Shown: positions 16,714 to 26,028, counted from the first letter of the stretch. The stretch: 64,000 nucleotides of DNA from Holophagaceae bacterium (GCA_016720465.1 JADKKO010000004.1:620001-684000); one strand, 5' to 3'. A program made the numbers and translations. The notes: generated by a model not told the origin, from the letters alone.

Positions 16714-19386
16714 TTGCGTATCCATGGAGATGATTTGAAGGGGTTGGGTCCGATCCTGGCGAAAGCGGTGGCATCAGTGTTCGCGCTGATCCTGCTGTTG
16801 TCGCTCCTGAGCTACCACCCCACGGACCCGATGCCATTCTCCTCGGGCAATCTGGGGCAGCCCGTGCACAACCTCTGCGGCACCTTCGGCGCCATCCTGG
16901 CGGGCATCATGATGACCTTGGTGGGCTCAGGCTCCTGGCTGGTGCCCGTCTACATCCTATGGGAGTGCTGGGTGCCGCCGGCCGATGGCGAAGATGCCCG
17001 GTGGCTGGCCCGCCTCGCGCCACGCCTCGCCTGGTTGTCCCTGGCCTTCGTGCTGTGGACCGCCCTCGGCGCGCTGGGTGTCCGGAAGTTTTCCCTCGGC
17101 GATGGCATGAGCCCCATGGACCTGCGATGGGGCGGCTGGCTCGGGTCGGTCCTGTTCCCGCCTTTGTACCGGCTCCTAGGTTGGGGCCTGCCCATCGTGT
17201 TGACGGTGCTGTTCCTGCTTTCGGCGCTCGTCCTTGCGCCCGCCCTCACCCGCGCCGGCGCCTCGCTGCTGGCCAGGTGGATGGGCGAAAAGGCCTGGCC
17301 TCTGCTGAAGCCGCTGCCCATGCGCGGCGCCAAGGGGGTCCACACGGGCGTGCGCGGATTCATCGGGATGGTGAAACGGCCCTTCCTGAAAAACGAAGGA
17401 GTGGAGAATCTGCCGGATTTCGATGTGCAGGATGCCCGGCAGCTGGCCTTCATCGCCGAGCAGCAGCGGCTGCTGGAAGAGCAATCCGCGGCGCTTTCGA
17501 GGGCCGAATGGGAATCCGCGGAATTCCGCCGGATGCATCCCGAGATCCCGCAGGAGCTCTCCTACCCCGTCATCCATTCCGTGAACCTGGAAGGGATGGA
17601 TTTGTCGCCTTCGGACATTCTGATGACCCAATCGAATGAGCCGGTCGAGCGCCTGCCGCACCCGGTCAAACCCGCGCTGCTTCGGAACCTGCCGCCTCCC
17701 CCCACCCCGCGGAAACCGCTGGTGCAGGCCCGGACCATGACCGACAAATACGGCCGGGTCTCCGAGCAGCAGCCCCTGCCGCTGATGGAGCCCACGCCAG
17801 CCAAACCCCTGAATGGGCCCAACGGCGCGCTGCCGACCATCCACTCCATGACGGCCTCCGGGAAAGTGAAACCGGCTCTTAATTCCATCGCGGACCGCGT
17901 GGAGCTTCCGCCCCGCCGGCTCTTCGACCCCCCCGCCCTGCATCACCGGCTGGACCCGAAGGACCTGGAAGCCACGCGCGATCTCATCGGCCAGAAGCTC
18001 GCCGAATTCAAGGTGAAGGGGCTGATGGTGGGGATGCAGCCGGGTCCGGTGGTCACGGTCTACGAATTCCAGCCGGATCCTGGCGTGCCCCTGGCGAAAG
18101 TGCTGGGCATGGAGGACGACCTGGCGCTGGCGCTGAAGGCCGAAGCCGTGCGCATCGACCGCATCCCGGGCAAGAACCTCGTGGGCATCGAGGTCCCCAA
18201 CACGCACCGGGAGACCATCACCTTCCGCGAGGTGCTGGATTCGCCCGCCTTCCGCGACCCCCGCAGCAAGGATGGCACGTCGCTCCTGCTGCTCGCCATG
18301 GGCAAGGACATCGCGGGCGCTCCGATCGTCGCCGATCTCACGCGCATGCCGCACCTGCTCATCGGCGGCAGCACCGGCAGCGGCAAGAGCGTCGGCGTCA
18401 ACGCCATGATCTGCTCCATCCTGATGCGGGCGCTGCCCGCGGAGGTGAAACTCATCCTGGTGGACCCGAAGATGGTGGAGCTGGGCGTCTACGAGGACAT
18501 CCCGCACCTCTGGGCGCCGGTGGTCACGGACATGAAGGAGGCGGGCCGGGTGCTGAAATGGGTCGTGGCGCAGATGGAGGACCGCTACCGGCGGCTGGCG
18601 CTCCTGAGCGTGCGCAACCTCGAGCAGTTCAATGCGAAGATCAACAGCGCGGGCGGCATCGTGGAGCTGGGCGACCGCACGCCGAACCCGCGCTGGCTGG
18701 ACCGCCCGGCGGTGCTGGAGCCGCTGCCCTTCGTCGTCGTGGTCATCGACGAGCTGGCGGACCTGATGATGGTGGCGCGCAGCGAGGTGGAGGACAGCAT
18801 CGCCCGCATCGCCCAGAAAGCCCGCGCCGTGGGCATCCATCTGATTTTGGCCACGCAGCGCCCGAGCGTGGACATCGTCACCGGCGTCATCAAGGCCAAT
18901 CTGCCCTCGCGCCTGAGCTACCGCGTGAACACGAAGATCGATTCCCGCACCATCCTGGACAGCAGCGGCGGCGAACAGCTCCTCGGCAAGGGGGACGCGC
19001 TGTTCCTGGCCCCCGGGAGCGCGCGGCCCCACCGGATCCATGCGCCCTTCCTCACCGAGGAGGAAACCCTGGGCCTGGTGACCTGGCTCAAGGAGCGGGG
19101 CCGGCCGGCCTACAACCAGGCGCTCATCAGCGCCATGGAAACGGACGAGGAGCAGGTCGCCGAAGAGGGCGGCGAAGCGACCTTGAACGGCGACAGCGAT
19201 ATCTACCTGCGCGCCGTGGCCGTGGTGAAGCGAGAGCGCAAGGCCAGCACGAGCCTGCTCCAGCGGAAGCTCAACATCGGCTACGGCCGCGCCGCACGGC
19301 TCATCGACCGCATGGAAGATGAGGGCATCGTCGGTCCCGACCGCGGCGCCGGCAAGCCCCGCGAAGTGCTCGTGGGCGATGAATGA
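16714..19386 (+). CDS. ftsK: DNA translocase FtsK/SpoIIIE
   Basis: An 890-residue septal DNA pump for chromosome segregation at division. The N terminus has four hydrophobic segments (about residues 15-185). A hydrophilic Pro-containing linker (190-400) leads to the RecA-like motor with Walker A GGSTGSGKSVGVNAM, Walker B VVVIDELADLMMV and ATQRPSVDIVTGVIKANLPS. The C-terminal winged-helix gamma domain (LQRKLNIGYGRAARLIDRM) reads KOPS-like sites. No ATG is in frame. TTG 16714 is the far start, while TTG 16735 has a GGAGA four bases upstream and may be the real one. Confidence 0.95.
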   Translation: MRIHGDDLKGLGPILAKAVASVFALILLLSLLSYHPTDPMPFSSGNLGQPVHNLCGTFGAILAGIMMTLVGSGSWLVPVYILWECWVPPADGEDARWLARLAPRLAWLSLAFVLWTALGALGVRKFSLGDGMSPMDLRWGGWLGSVLFPPLYRLLGWGLPIVLTVLFLLSALVLAPALTRAGASLLARWMGEKAWPLLKPLPMRGAKGVHTGVRGFIGMVKRPFLKNEGVENLPDFDVQDARQLAFIAEQQRLLEEQSAALSRAEWESAEFRRMHPEIPQELSYPVIHSVNLEGMDLSPSDILMTQSNEPVERLPHPVKPALLRNLPPPPTPRKPLVQARTMTDKYGRVSEQQPLPLMEPTPAKPLNGPNGALPTIHSMTASGKVKPALNSIADRVELPPRRLFDPPALHHRLDPKDLEATRDLIGQKLAEFKVKGLMVGMQPGPVVTVYEFQPDPGVPLAKVLGMEDDLALALKAEAVRIDRIPGKNLVGIEVPNTHRETITFREVLDSPAFRDPRSKDGTSLLLLAMGKDIAGAPIVADLTRMPHLLIGGSTGSGKSVGVNAMICSILMRALPAEVKLILVDPKMVELGVYEDIPHLWAPVVTDMKEAGRVLKWVVAQMEDRYRRLALLSVRNLEQFNAKINSAGGIVELGDRTPNPRWLDRPAVLEPLPFVVVVIDELADLMMVARSEVEDSIARIAQKARAVGIHLILATQRPSVDIVTGVIKANLPSRLSYRVNTKIDSRTILDSSGGEQLLGKGDALFLAPGSARPHRIHAPFLTEEETLGLVTWLKERGRPAYNQALISAMETDEEQVAEEGGEATLNGDSDIYLRAVAVVKRERKASTSLLQRKLNIGYGRAARLIDRMEDEGIVGPDRGAGKPREVLVGDE

Positions 19387-19397
19387 TCCCGGGCCAG

Positions 19398-19560
19398 GAG
19401 CTATGGGCTGTCAGCCATGAGCCATGGGCTATCAGCTACTCTGGAGGCGCCTTCGGCGCTCCTTTAGTAAGGTCGCGGCCTGCGGCCGCATCCCCACGAA
19501 GCTCGTGGCTCATGGCTCATGGCCCATAGCTCATAGCTCATGGCTCATAGCTCATAGCTC
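19398..19560. repeat. Period-7 element B between convergent ftsK and a cytochrome gene
   Basis: The left array (19398-19440) has six heptamers near AGCYATG. The right array (19504-19560) has eight reverse-complement heptamers, mostly GCTCATA or GCTCATG. A GC-rich core of about 63 bases lies between, with hairpins GAGGCGCC-TTC-GGCGCTC and GCGGCC-TGC-GGCCGC. The arms could pair over about 40 bases. Confidence 0.85.
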
Positions 19561-19564
19561 CCAA

Positions 19565-20578
19565 CTATTCCGTGGGCGCGGTGCTCGTGGCTTCGCCTTC
19601 GGGTTTCACGCGGCGCGGCGTACGCCAGGTGCTGCGTTCGTCCAGGGGCGCCTGGCCCTTGTAATGGCAGCCCATGCAGGTTTCCAGATTGGGATTCTTG
19701 CCGCGCCAGTAGGCCGAGGCCTCGCCACCGGTCTCGCCGCGCTTGGCCTCGGGGACCCGCGGCCAGTAATAGGCCAGGCTCGGTTTCCCGTCGGCCAGGG
19801 TCTCCAGCATGTAGAGCGGGCCGCTCTCGAAACTAGGCCGCCCCCAACGATCTTCCAGGCTGGTCATGACGGCGAAGGCGCCGGGCGGAAGCGGCTTGCC
19901 TGCGCGGTAGGCGTCGGAACCCGAAGGGGTCACCCAGACGCGGATCCAGCGATTGCCGTGGGTGGTGGAGCGGACAGGCTCCGGATGCATGGGTTCCAGG
20001 CTGCCGTAATCGAGCGCGCGCAGCGGCGCGTCCATTTCAGGATCCGTTGGTTCGGCCGCTGCAGCCACCGCCCCTTGCACAGGCGCCGTGCCGAGGGCCG
20101 GATGGGTCATCTGCCCGCCAAAGTACCCGGCGGTCAGCGAAGCGCCGCACCAAAGCAGGCCGAAGAAGAGCGCCAGCAATCCGAGCCCCTGGTGTTCCTG
20201 GCGTTTGCGGTAGGAGGCCATCAGGGTGAGCAGGCCCAGCACCACCGAGACGGATGCCGCCATCTGATGCTTCCAGATGGTGACCTGGAGCCATTGCTCG
20301 GCCGTGGGCTTGAGCAGATGCGGCGCCAGGAGCTTGCCCTGCGGAATGAGGCCCTGGTGACGGGCCCAAAGCCACCCGCTGAGCATGGCGCAGAGGAGCC
20401 CCAGCAGTCCGGTCCAGGCCAGATACCGGCAGGTGATCCACCAGGGCTTGATGCCCCGCCCCGGCCGCTGCGCGGCGATCAACGCCAAGGGGAGCAGCAG
20501 CGCGGCGCCCACGGGAACGTGGACCAGCATGGGGTGTTTCAGGGCGAGGAATTCGAGCATCAAGGGAGAGTTTGCCAT
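19565..20578 (-). CDS. Membrane-anchored c-type cytochrome with cytochrome P460-like domain
   Basis: I start at ATG 20578 (337 residues); the longer frame runs into the divergent gmhA. The N-terminal half has about four hydrophobic helices in a DUF2231-like arrangement (HPMLVHVPVGAALLLPLALI, and later LLALFFGLLWCGASLTAGYF). The exported C-terminal half resembles cytochrome P460, with PPGAFAVMTSLEDRWG, ESGPLYMLETL and a single heme-binding CMGCH. An electron-transfer or small-molecule redox role at the inner membrane is likely. Which ligand or oxidant it handles is unknown. Confidence 0.75.
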   Translation of the reverse strand: MANSPLMLEFLALKHPMLVHVPVGAALLLPLALIAAQRPGRGIKPWWITCRYLAWTGLLGLLCAMLSGWLWARHQGLIPQGKLLAPHLLKPTAEQWLQVTIWKHQMAASVSVVLGLLTLMASYRKRQEHQGLGLLALFFGLLWCGASLTAGYFGGQMTHPALGTAPVQGAVAAAAEPTDPEMDAPLRALDYGSLEPMHPEPVRSTTHGNRWIRVWVTPSGSDAYRAGKPLPPGAFAVMTSLEDRWGRPSFESGPLYMLETLADGKPSLAYYWPRVPEAKRGETGGEASAYWRGKNPNLETCMGCHYKGQAPLDERSTWRTPRRVKPEGEATSTAPTE

Positions 20579-20621
20579 CGGATGGTCCAAACGGCATCTG
20601 AAAGCTGCCACAATCCTGCCC

Positions 20622-21191
20622 ATGCGTTCCCGTCTCATGCAGCAAGTCCAGGATTCCACGGCCCTGCGGCAGGGCTTTTTCGATGCGGAGCTGGACCATG
20701 TCCTGGCCCAGGCCGACGATATGGCCGAGCGGCTGCGGCGGGGCTGCAAGCTGCTGATCTGCGGCAACGGCGGCAGTGCGGCGGACGCCCAGCACCTGGC
20801 GGCGGAGCTTTCGGGGCGGTATTTGAAGGAACGGCGGGCCCTGGCCGGCCTCGCCCTCACCACGGACACCTCGGCGCTCACGGCCATCGGCAACGACTAC
20901 GGGTTCGATTCCGTGTTTTCGCGCCAGGTGGAGGCGCTCGCCCGGCCCGGGGATTTGCTCATCGGCATCTCCACCTCGGGCAACAGCGCCAATGTCATCA
21001 AGGCCGTGGAATCCGCCAAACAGTTGGGAGTCCGCACCCTGGGCCTGCTGGGCCGGGATGGCGGCGCCCTGAAAAGCCTCGTCGACGATGCCTTGGTGGT
21101 GCCCTCCACCATCACCGCGCGCATCCAGGAAGTCCATCAGATGGTGTACCACTTCTGGTGTGAGATTCTGGACGAGCGCTTCGGGCGGTGA
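20622..21191 (+). CDS. gmhA: Sedoheptulose-7-phosphate isomerase (GmhA/DiaA SIS family)
   Basis: A 189-residue SIS-domain protein that isomerises sedoheptulose 7-phosphate to D-glycero-D-manno-heptose 7-phosphate for LPS core. Family motifs are LLICGNGGSAADAQHLAAELSG-like sequence at residues 42-63, ALTTDTSALTAIGNDYG, the phosphate-binding ISTSGNSANVIKA, and the C-terminal QEVHQMVYHFWCEILDE. The start at 20622 leaves 43 bases to the divergent cytochrome; Met6 is an alternative. DiaA, a DnaA regulator, is the main alternative in this family. The presence of kdsA supports an LPS role. Confidence 0.85.
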   Translation: MRSRLMQQVQDSTALRQGFFDAELDHVLAQADDMAERLRRGCKLLICGNGGSAADAQHLAAELSGRYLKERRALAGLALTTDTSALTAIGNDYGFDSVFSRQVEALARPGDLLIGISTSGNSANVIKAVESAKQLGVRTLGLLGRDGGALKSLVDDALVVPSTITARIQEVHQMVYHFWCEILDERFGR

Positions 21192-21979
21192 CACGGATGA
21201 TCAGGCGGCGGTTCTCCATCTTCATGCTTCTGGTTTCAGTCCTGGGATTCCCCGGTTCGGACCTCCACGCCCAGAAACCTGCGCCGGCCCAGTCCCAGAT
21301 CTACCGCTGGAAGGACGCCAAAGGAAAGCTCTACATCACCACCACGCCGCCCCCGCCGGGGGCCAAGGCGCTGGATATCCCGCCCGAACAGAACACCAAG
21401 GCCCCGGAGCTTCCCAAGCCCTTGCCCAGACCGGGTCCGGTGCAACTCGCCGCGCCGCCGAACCAGCCGCTCTCGGAATCCCAGCGGGGATTCTGGGAGC
21501 TGCTCGCCCAGAGCCTCGGCGATGCGCGGGCGAAGGGCGACCGCATGGAACTGGAGGAAGCCGCGGACCGGATCTTCAATGACAGTTTCTGGGGCAACGG
21601 CCTTTGGGTGCTGCCTGTGCTCCCCTTGGCCTCGTTGCTGCTGCTGGTGCTGCTCGGCTGGCTCCTGGCTTCCAATTTGAAGGGAGCGGCGAAGGGCCTG
21701 GTGATGCTCCTTTTCGTGGTGCTGGGGTTCGGCGCCGCGCAGGTGACGCTGGCGCGCTTCGTATACAGGGCCCAGGTCCAGCGCCTGACCGGCAATCTGA
21801 TGCTGCTGGAACTTAATCTCGGCGGCGGGAAGTCCCTCTCTCCGGAACACAAGGAGGCCCTGGATGCCCGGCTCCGGGACCTGAGCGACGGCACCCGTGC
21901 CACCGCCTTCCCCTGGAGGTACATCCAGGACGCGGTGGCCATGAGGCAGGCGCTGCGGCAGATGGTGGTGGATCCCTGA
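21188..21979 (+). CDS. DUF4124-domain membrane protein of unknown function
   Basis: A 263-residue protein from a GTG that overlaps the gmhA stop (GTGA). A signal or anchor segment (RRFSIFMLLVSVLGFPGSDL) is followed by a DUF4124-like motif QIYRWKDAKGKLYITTTPPP, a short periplasmic region, then two membrane helices (VLPVLPLASLLLLVLLGWLL and GLVMLLFVVLGFGAAQVTL). A soluble tail follows, containing LSPEHKEALDARL. DUF4124 occurs in envelope proteins without a defined activity. Tight coupling to gmhA and to the hemW frame suggests one transcript. Confidence 0.65.
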   Translation: MTRMIRRRFSIFMLLVSVLGFPGSDLHAQKPAPAQSQIYRWKDAKGKLYITTTPPPPGAKALDIPPEQNTKAPELPKPLPRPGPVQLAAPPNQPLSESQRGFWELLAQSLGDARAKGDRMELEEAADRIFNDSFWGNGLWVLPVLPLASLLLLVLLGWLLASNLKGAAKGLVMLLFVVLGFGAAQVTLARFVYRAQVQRLTGNLMLLELNLGGGKSLSPEHKEALDARLRDLSDGTRATAFPWRYIQDAVAMRQALRQMVVDP

Positions 21980-23154
21980 TCGGGGCACTGGCTCCGCACC
22001 TCCCCAGGCTTCGCCAGGCTGCCCACGCGGAGCCGCTGGGGCTGTACCTGCATGTGCCCTTCTGCCGGGACCGGTGCACCTATTGTTCCTTCGCCACCAC
22101 GCGGGATGAATCCCTCCAGCCGGCCACCGTGGCGCGGCTCGTGGCGCAGGTCCGGAGCTGGGGCAGCGCCCTGGAACGCCCGAAGCTGGACACGCTTTAT
22201 CTCGGAGGCGGAACCCCCTCGTTGCTGGGCCTGGATGAATTGACCGCGCTCACGAAGGCCATCCGGGAAGCCTTTGATCTCTCGCCCCTGGCTGAGGCCA
22301 CGCTGGAAGCCAATCCGGGAACCGTGGATCTCGCCTGGCTGCAGGGGGCTAAGGCGCTTGGATGGGACCGCATCAGCCTGGGCGTGCAGACGCTGGACGA
22401 TGGATTGTTGAAACGGCTGGGCCGGATCCACGACAGCAGCGGCGCCCTGGAAGCGCTGGAACTGGCGCGGCAGGCGGGCTTCGAGCGGCGGAGCGGAGAT
22501 CTGATGGTGGGCATTCCTGGCCAGGATCTTTCCCGCGTGCTGGAGGACGCCCGCCGCATGGCAGCCACCGGCCTGGAACACATGAGCATCTATCTTCTGG
22601 ACCTGGACAAGAACTGTCCCCTGAAGGCGGATGTGGACGCGGGGCGCCTGGCGTTGCCCTCGGAAGACGAGGTGGCCACCGTTTTCGAGGCCCTGCAGGT
22701 CGAATTGCCCCGGCTGGGGCTCGAGCCCTACGAGATCAGCAACTACGCGAAGCCGGGGGCTGAATCCAGACACAATTCGCGCTACTGGGAACGGCGGCCA
22801 TACGTGGGCATCGGTCCCAGCGCGGCGTCCCACCTGGGCGAAATCCGATGGACCGAAGCAGGCAATATCCCCGCCTGGGCGGAGGGCCGGGCCGGTGTCG
22901 ACATCCAGGCACTGGACGAGGCGGAAGCGCTGGCCGAGATTCCCATGCTGGGCCTCCGGCTGCACCGCGGCGTGGACTGGAGCGCCCTCCGCGCCATCGC
23001 GGGAATGAAGAACCTGTTGCCCCTGGTCGATGCATGGGAAGCCCAGTTGGCGCCCTTCGAACGGGGCGGCCTGGTCCTCCGCGAAGGTGCGATGGCGAGG
23101 CTTTCGGAACGGGGCATGCTGCTCAGCAATGGAATCCTTTCCACATTCGTATAA
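21976..23154 (+). CDS. hemW: HemW, radical-SAM heme chaperone (CPO-like)
   Basis: Radical-SAM protein related to oxygen-independent coproporphyrinogen oxidase and now viewed as a heme chaperone. It shows LYLHVPFCRDRCTYCSF, with the CxxxCxxC cluster motif followed by Phe as in HemW, then YLGGGTPSLL, SLGVQTLDDGLLKRLGR and the YEISNYAKPGAESRHNSRYW region. No ATG, GTG or TTG lies in frame before the cluster motif. The first canonical one is GTG 22054, inside the essential beta strand. I therefore place the start at CTG 21976, which overlaps the upstream TGA as CTGA and gives 392 residues, close to family length. Confidence 0.8.
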   Translation: MIGALAPHLPRLRQAAHAEPLGLYLHVPFCRDRCTYCSFATTRDESLQPATVARLVAQVRSWGSALERPKLDTLYLGGGTPSLLGLDELTALTKAIREAFDLSPLAEATLEANPGTVDLAWLQGAKALGWDRISLGVQTLDDGLLKRLGRIHDSSGALEALELARQAGFERRSGDLMVGIPGQDLSRVLEDARRMAATGLEHMSIYLLDLDKNCPLKADVDAGRLALPSEDEVATVFEALQVELPRLGLEPYEISNYAKPGAESRHNSRYWERRPYVGIGPSAASHLGEIRWTEAGNIPAWAEGRAGVDIQALDEAEALAEIPMLGLRLHRGVDWSALRAIAGMKNLLPLVDAWEAQLAPFERGGLVLREGAMARLSERGMLLSNGILSTFV

Positions 23155-23163
23155 GGAGTTTTC

Positions 23164-24144
23164 ATGTCCCTTCGCAAAGACCCTCTCACTTGGCTCTATC
23201 CACCCATCGAGCCCTACAGGACGGGCCGGCTGAAGGTCTCGGATCTGCATGAGCTTTATTTCGAGGAAAGCGGGAACCCGGACGGCAAGCCCGTGATCTT
23301 TCTTCATGGCGGGCCCGGTGGCGGAACAAGCCCCAAGAACCGCTGCTACTTCGATCCCCGCCGGTACCGCATCATCCTCATGGACCAGCGCGGCTGCGGG
23401 CAGAGCGCACCCTATGCGGAGATCCGGGAGAATACCACCTGGGATCTGGTGGAGGACATCGAGGCCCTGCGCAAGCATTTAGCCATCGCCCGGTGGCAGG
23501 TTTTTGGCGGTTCCTGGGGCTCGACCCTGGCGCTCGCCTATGCGCAAAAATATCCAGGAGCGGTGTCGGAGATGGTGCTCCGCGGCATCTTCATGGTCCG
23601 GGACTATGAAATCGACTGGTTCTATCGGGGGGGCGGCGTTTCCAAAGTATTCCCCGAACTTTGGGAGGACTACCTCGCGGCCATCCCCGAGGCCGAACGC
23701 GGGGACCTGGTGGCGGCCTACGCCAAGCGGCTCTTCAGCGAGGATCCGGAGATCAACCTCCCCGCCGCCAAGGCCTGGAGCCTCTGGGAGGGCGCCACCA
23801 GCAAACTGCTTCCGGATGCGGCCTTCGCGGCGAGCTATGGACAGGACGACAGCACCCTGGCCTTCGCGCGCATCGAGTGCCACTACTTCGTGAACAAGGG
23901 ATTCCTGGAACGCGAAGACCAGCTCTTGGCGGATGTCCCCAAAATCCGCCACATCCCTTGCGTCATCGTCCAGGGCCGCTACGACATGGTGTGCCCAATG
24001 CAGAACGCCTGGGATCTGCATCGCGCCTGGCCCGAATCCGAATTGATCATCGTTCCCGACGCGGGCCACAGCGCCATGGAAGCGGGCAATTCAAAGGCTC
24101 TGGTCGCCGCCACCGACCGCTTCGCGGGGTTTCATTCCTCGTAG
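23164..24144 (+). CDS. pip: Proline iminopeptidase (prolyl aminopeptidase)
   Basis: A 326-residue alpha/beta hydrolase of the S33 family that removes N-terminal proline from peptides. Evidence includes the oxyanion-hole motif HGGPGGGTSPKNRCYFDP, MDQRGCGQSAP, the nucleophile elbow GGSWGSTLALAYAQKYP, the catalytic Asp in VQGRYDMVCP and the His in DAGHSAME. Length and all blocks are normal for the family. No signal peptide is present, so it is cytosolic. It starts nine bases after hemW with an AAGGAG site. Its last 54 bases overlap the convergent antiporter gene. Confidence 0.93.
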   Translation: MSLRKDPLTWLYPPIEPYRTGRLKVSDLHELYFEESGNPDGKPVIFLHGGPGGGTSPKNRCYFDPRRYRIILMDQRGCGQSAPYAEIRENTTWDLVEDIEALRKHLAIARWQVFGGSWGSTLALAYAQKYPGAVSEMVLRGIFMVRDYEIDWFYRGGGVSKVFPELWEDYLAAIPEAERGDLVAAYAKRLFSEDPEINLPAAKAWSLWEGATSKLLPDAAFAASYGQDDSTLAFARIECHYFVNKGFLEREDQLLADVPKIRHIPCVIVQGRYDMVCPMQNAWDLHRAWPESELIIVPDAGHSAMEAGNSKALVAATDRFAGFHSS

Positions 24145-25362
24145 CGCCCGTGCTAACCCGATGGGGCCGGCCAGCGTGGTGAGCAGGATGGCGCCTACGA
24201 TGGCGGCCTGGACCGGAGCGCTCAAAAGGGGTGAACCGTTGAGCATCAGTTGCGTCCCCGCGGCCACGAAGATGAGGCCCACTTCGCCCCGCGGCACCAT
24301 GCCCCAGCCGATGACGGAATGGCGAAGGCCTTTTCCGGCGCCATAGCCCGCGACCCACTTCCCCAGCGCACCGAGCGCTGCAAGGGCGAATGCGAAGAGC
24401 AGCGTCTTCGGCTGGAACAGCGCCCCGACATCCACCTTCGCGCCCATGAGCACGAAGAAAAGCGGGGCCAACACCGAAACGAGCGGATGCACCAGGTCCT
24501 CCAGGCTGTGGAGTTCGCGTTCTTCGAGGACCCTCACATGCGCGGGTTCCAGAATGAGCCCGGCCGCATAGGCGCCCACGATGCTTGCGAGGCCCGCGAG
24601 ATTGCCCAGGTAGGCCAGCAGGAACGCGAAGCCGAGGCTGATGGGCAATAGCATCTGTTCGCTGCGGAAACGGTTGGCCAGGCGGAAGAGATGGGGCGTG
24701 GCGAAGCGCCCGAGGGTCAGCGCCACCGCAAGAAATCCCAGGGCCAAGGCCAACGTGCGCGCCAGTCCTCCCCATGGAAGGCCGCCGCCATCCGAGGCGG
24801 CCACCAGGCCCGACACCAGCACCAGCACGAGCAGGCCCAGGATGTCGTCCATGACCGCCGCGCCCACGATGATGCGGCCTTCTGCGGTTTTCGCAGCGCC
24901 CATCGAGCGGAGCACCTGGGCGCTGATGCCGATGCTGGTGGCGCAGAGGCAGGCGCCGATGAAAAGAGCCACCGCGAATGGCGTTCCCGCCGGGAGCAGC
25001 AGCACGGCGCCGCCGAGGCCCAGGGCCATGGGCGCTGCCACGCCGATGAGCGCCACCCTCAAGGACGCGACGCCGCTCCTCAACATCTGCGGCACCGTGC
25101 TTTCAAGCCCCACCGCGAACATCAGCACCACGATGCCCAGGTTGGCCAGCAAGTCCGCGGCTGCATTCGCGGTGACATCGGGGAACGCTGCGAATTGCCG
25201 GTGCAGGCCCGCCAACCCGAGGCCCACCGCCAGTTCCCCCGCCACCGCCGGGATCTTCATGCGGTTCGCCGCCTCGCCGCCCACCTTCGCCGCCAGCCAC
25301 AGCAGCGCCAGCAGCCCGAGGGTGGAGGAAAGAGGATCAGCCATCAGCAGCGCGAAGGTCAT
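24091..25362 (-). CDS. CPA2-family cation/proton antiporter (Kef/NapA type)
   Basis: A 423-residue integral membrane protein with about 12-13 helices and only a short tail, without a TrkA-N domain. Recognisable parts are KIPAVAGELAVGLGLAGLHR, LGIVVLMFAVGLEST, the ion-binding core VGAAVMDDILGLLVLVLVSG with the two adjacent Asp of electrogenic NapA-like exchangers, and MVPRGEVGLIFVAAG. It should exchange Na+ or K+ for protons. The gene overlaps the end of pip on the opposite strand by 54 bases and diverges from the carbonic anhydrase gene. Confidence 0.9.
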   Translation of the reverse strand: MTFALLMADPLSSTLGLLALLWLAAKVGGEAANRMKIPAVAGELAVGLGLAGLHRQFAAFPDVTANAAADLLANLGIVVLMFAVGLESTVPQMLRSGVASLRVALIGVAAPMALGLGGAVLLLPAGTPFAVALFIGACLCATSIGISAQVLRSMGAAKTAEGRIIVGAAVMDDILGLLVLVLVSGLVAASDGGGLPWGGLARTLALALGFLAVALTLGRFATPHLFRLANRFRSEQMLLPISLGFAFLLAYLGNLAGLASIVGAYAAGLILEPAHVRVLEERELHSLEDLVHPLVSVLAPLFFVLMGAKVDVGALFQPKTLLFAFALAALGALGKWVAGYGAGKGLRHSVIGWGMVPRGEVGLIFVAAGTQLMLNGSPLLSAPVQAAIVGAILLTTLAGPIGLARALRGMKPREAVGGGDQSL

Positions 25363-25430
25363 GGGGCAATGATAGGAGACGGGTGTCTGAATCCGATCAA
25401 TGCTGGGAAGATTTCTGGAAGAGGCACCTC

Positions 25431-26012
25431 ATGATCCGTCCCTTCCAAGGCATGGCACCGAAACTCGGGCAGCGCATTTTCGTGGCGGAGAACGCGCTGG
25501 TGCTGGGCGACGTGGAGATTGGCGACGACAGCTCCATCTGGTTCAACTGCGTGGTGCGGGGGGATGTGAACTACGTGCGGATCGGCGCGCGCGCCAACAT
25601 CCAGGACATGTGCTGCATCCATGTCACGAACCACCGGTGGCCGACGATCATCGGCGACGAGGCGAGCGTCGCCCACAATGTGATGCTCCACGGCTGCACC
25701 CTTGAAAAGGGCGTGCTGGTGGGCATGAGCACCACGATCATGGACGGCGCAGTGATCGGCGAAGGCTGCCTGGTGGCGGCCGGTTCGCTGGTGCGGGAGG
25801 GCTTCCAGGCGCCGCCCCATACCCTCGTCGCAGGCTGGCCGGCGGTCGTGAAAAAGGATCTCAGCCCGGAGCAACGCCAGCTTGTGGCGGGAATCTGGCC
25901 TCGCTACCTCCGTTACAAGGAAGCCTACTTCAAGGACGGCTGGCCCGTGGCCCAAGCGCCTGAAACCGCCAATCCGCAGCCAGGTTTCCAGGATGGGCAC
26001 CCGTACCCCTGA
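25431..26012 (+). CDS. Gamma-class carbonic anhydrase family protein
   Basis: A left-handed beta-helix protein of 193 residues from ATG 25431, which has an AGAGG site six bases upstream. The frame is open to GTG 25383. Hexapeptide repeats run through ALVLGDVEIGDDSSIWFN, VVRGDVNYVRIGARANIQD, HVTNHRWPTIIGDEASVAHN and GCTLEKGVLVGMSTTIMDGA. Zinc-ligand histidines are visible in IHVTNH, VAHN and MLHG. Members hydrate CO2 or act as acyltransferase-like scaffolds; many YrdA-type proteins have unproven activity. The C-terminal helix and Pro-rich tail are ordinary. Confidence 0.85.
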   Translation: MIRPFQGMAPKLGQRIFVAENALVLGDVEIGDDSSIWFNCVVRGDVNYVRIGARANIQDMCCIHVTNHRWPTIIGDEASVAHNVMLHGCTLEKGVLVGMSTTIMDGAVIGEGCLVAAGSLVREGFQAPPHTLVAGWPAVVKKDLSPEQRQLVAGIWPRYLRYKEAYFKDGWPVAQAPETANPQPGFQDGHPYP

Positions 26013-26028
26013 AACGTCCCGGGCCCGG

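Noticed and set aside
21331..23478. Open frame of 715 codons on the minus strand opposite the DUF4124 and hemW genes
   Set aside because: It spans two good plus-strand genes and has no motif, so it is a GC-driven shadow.
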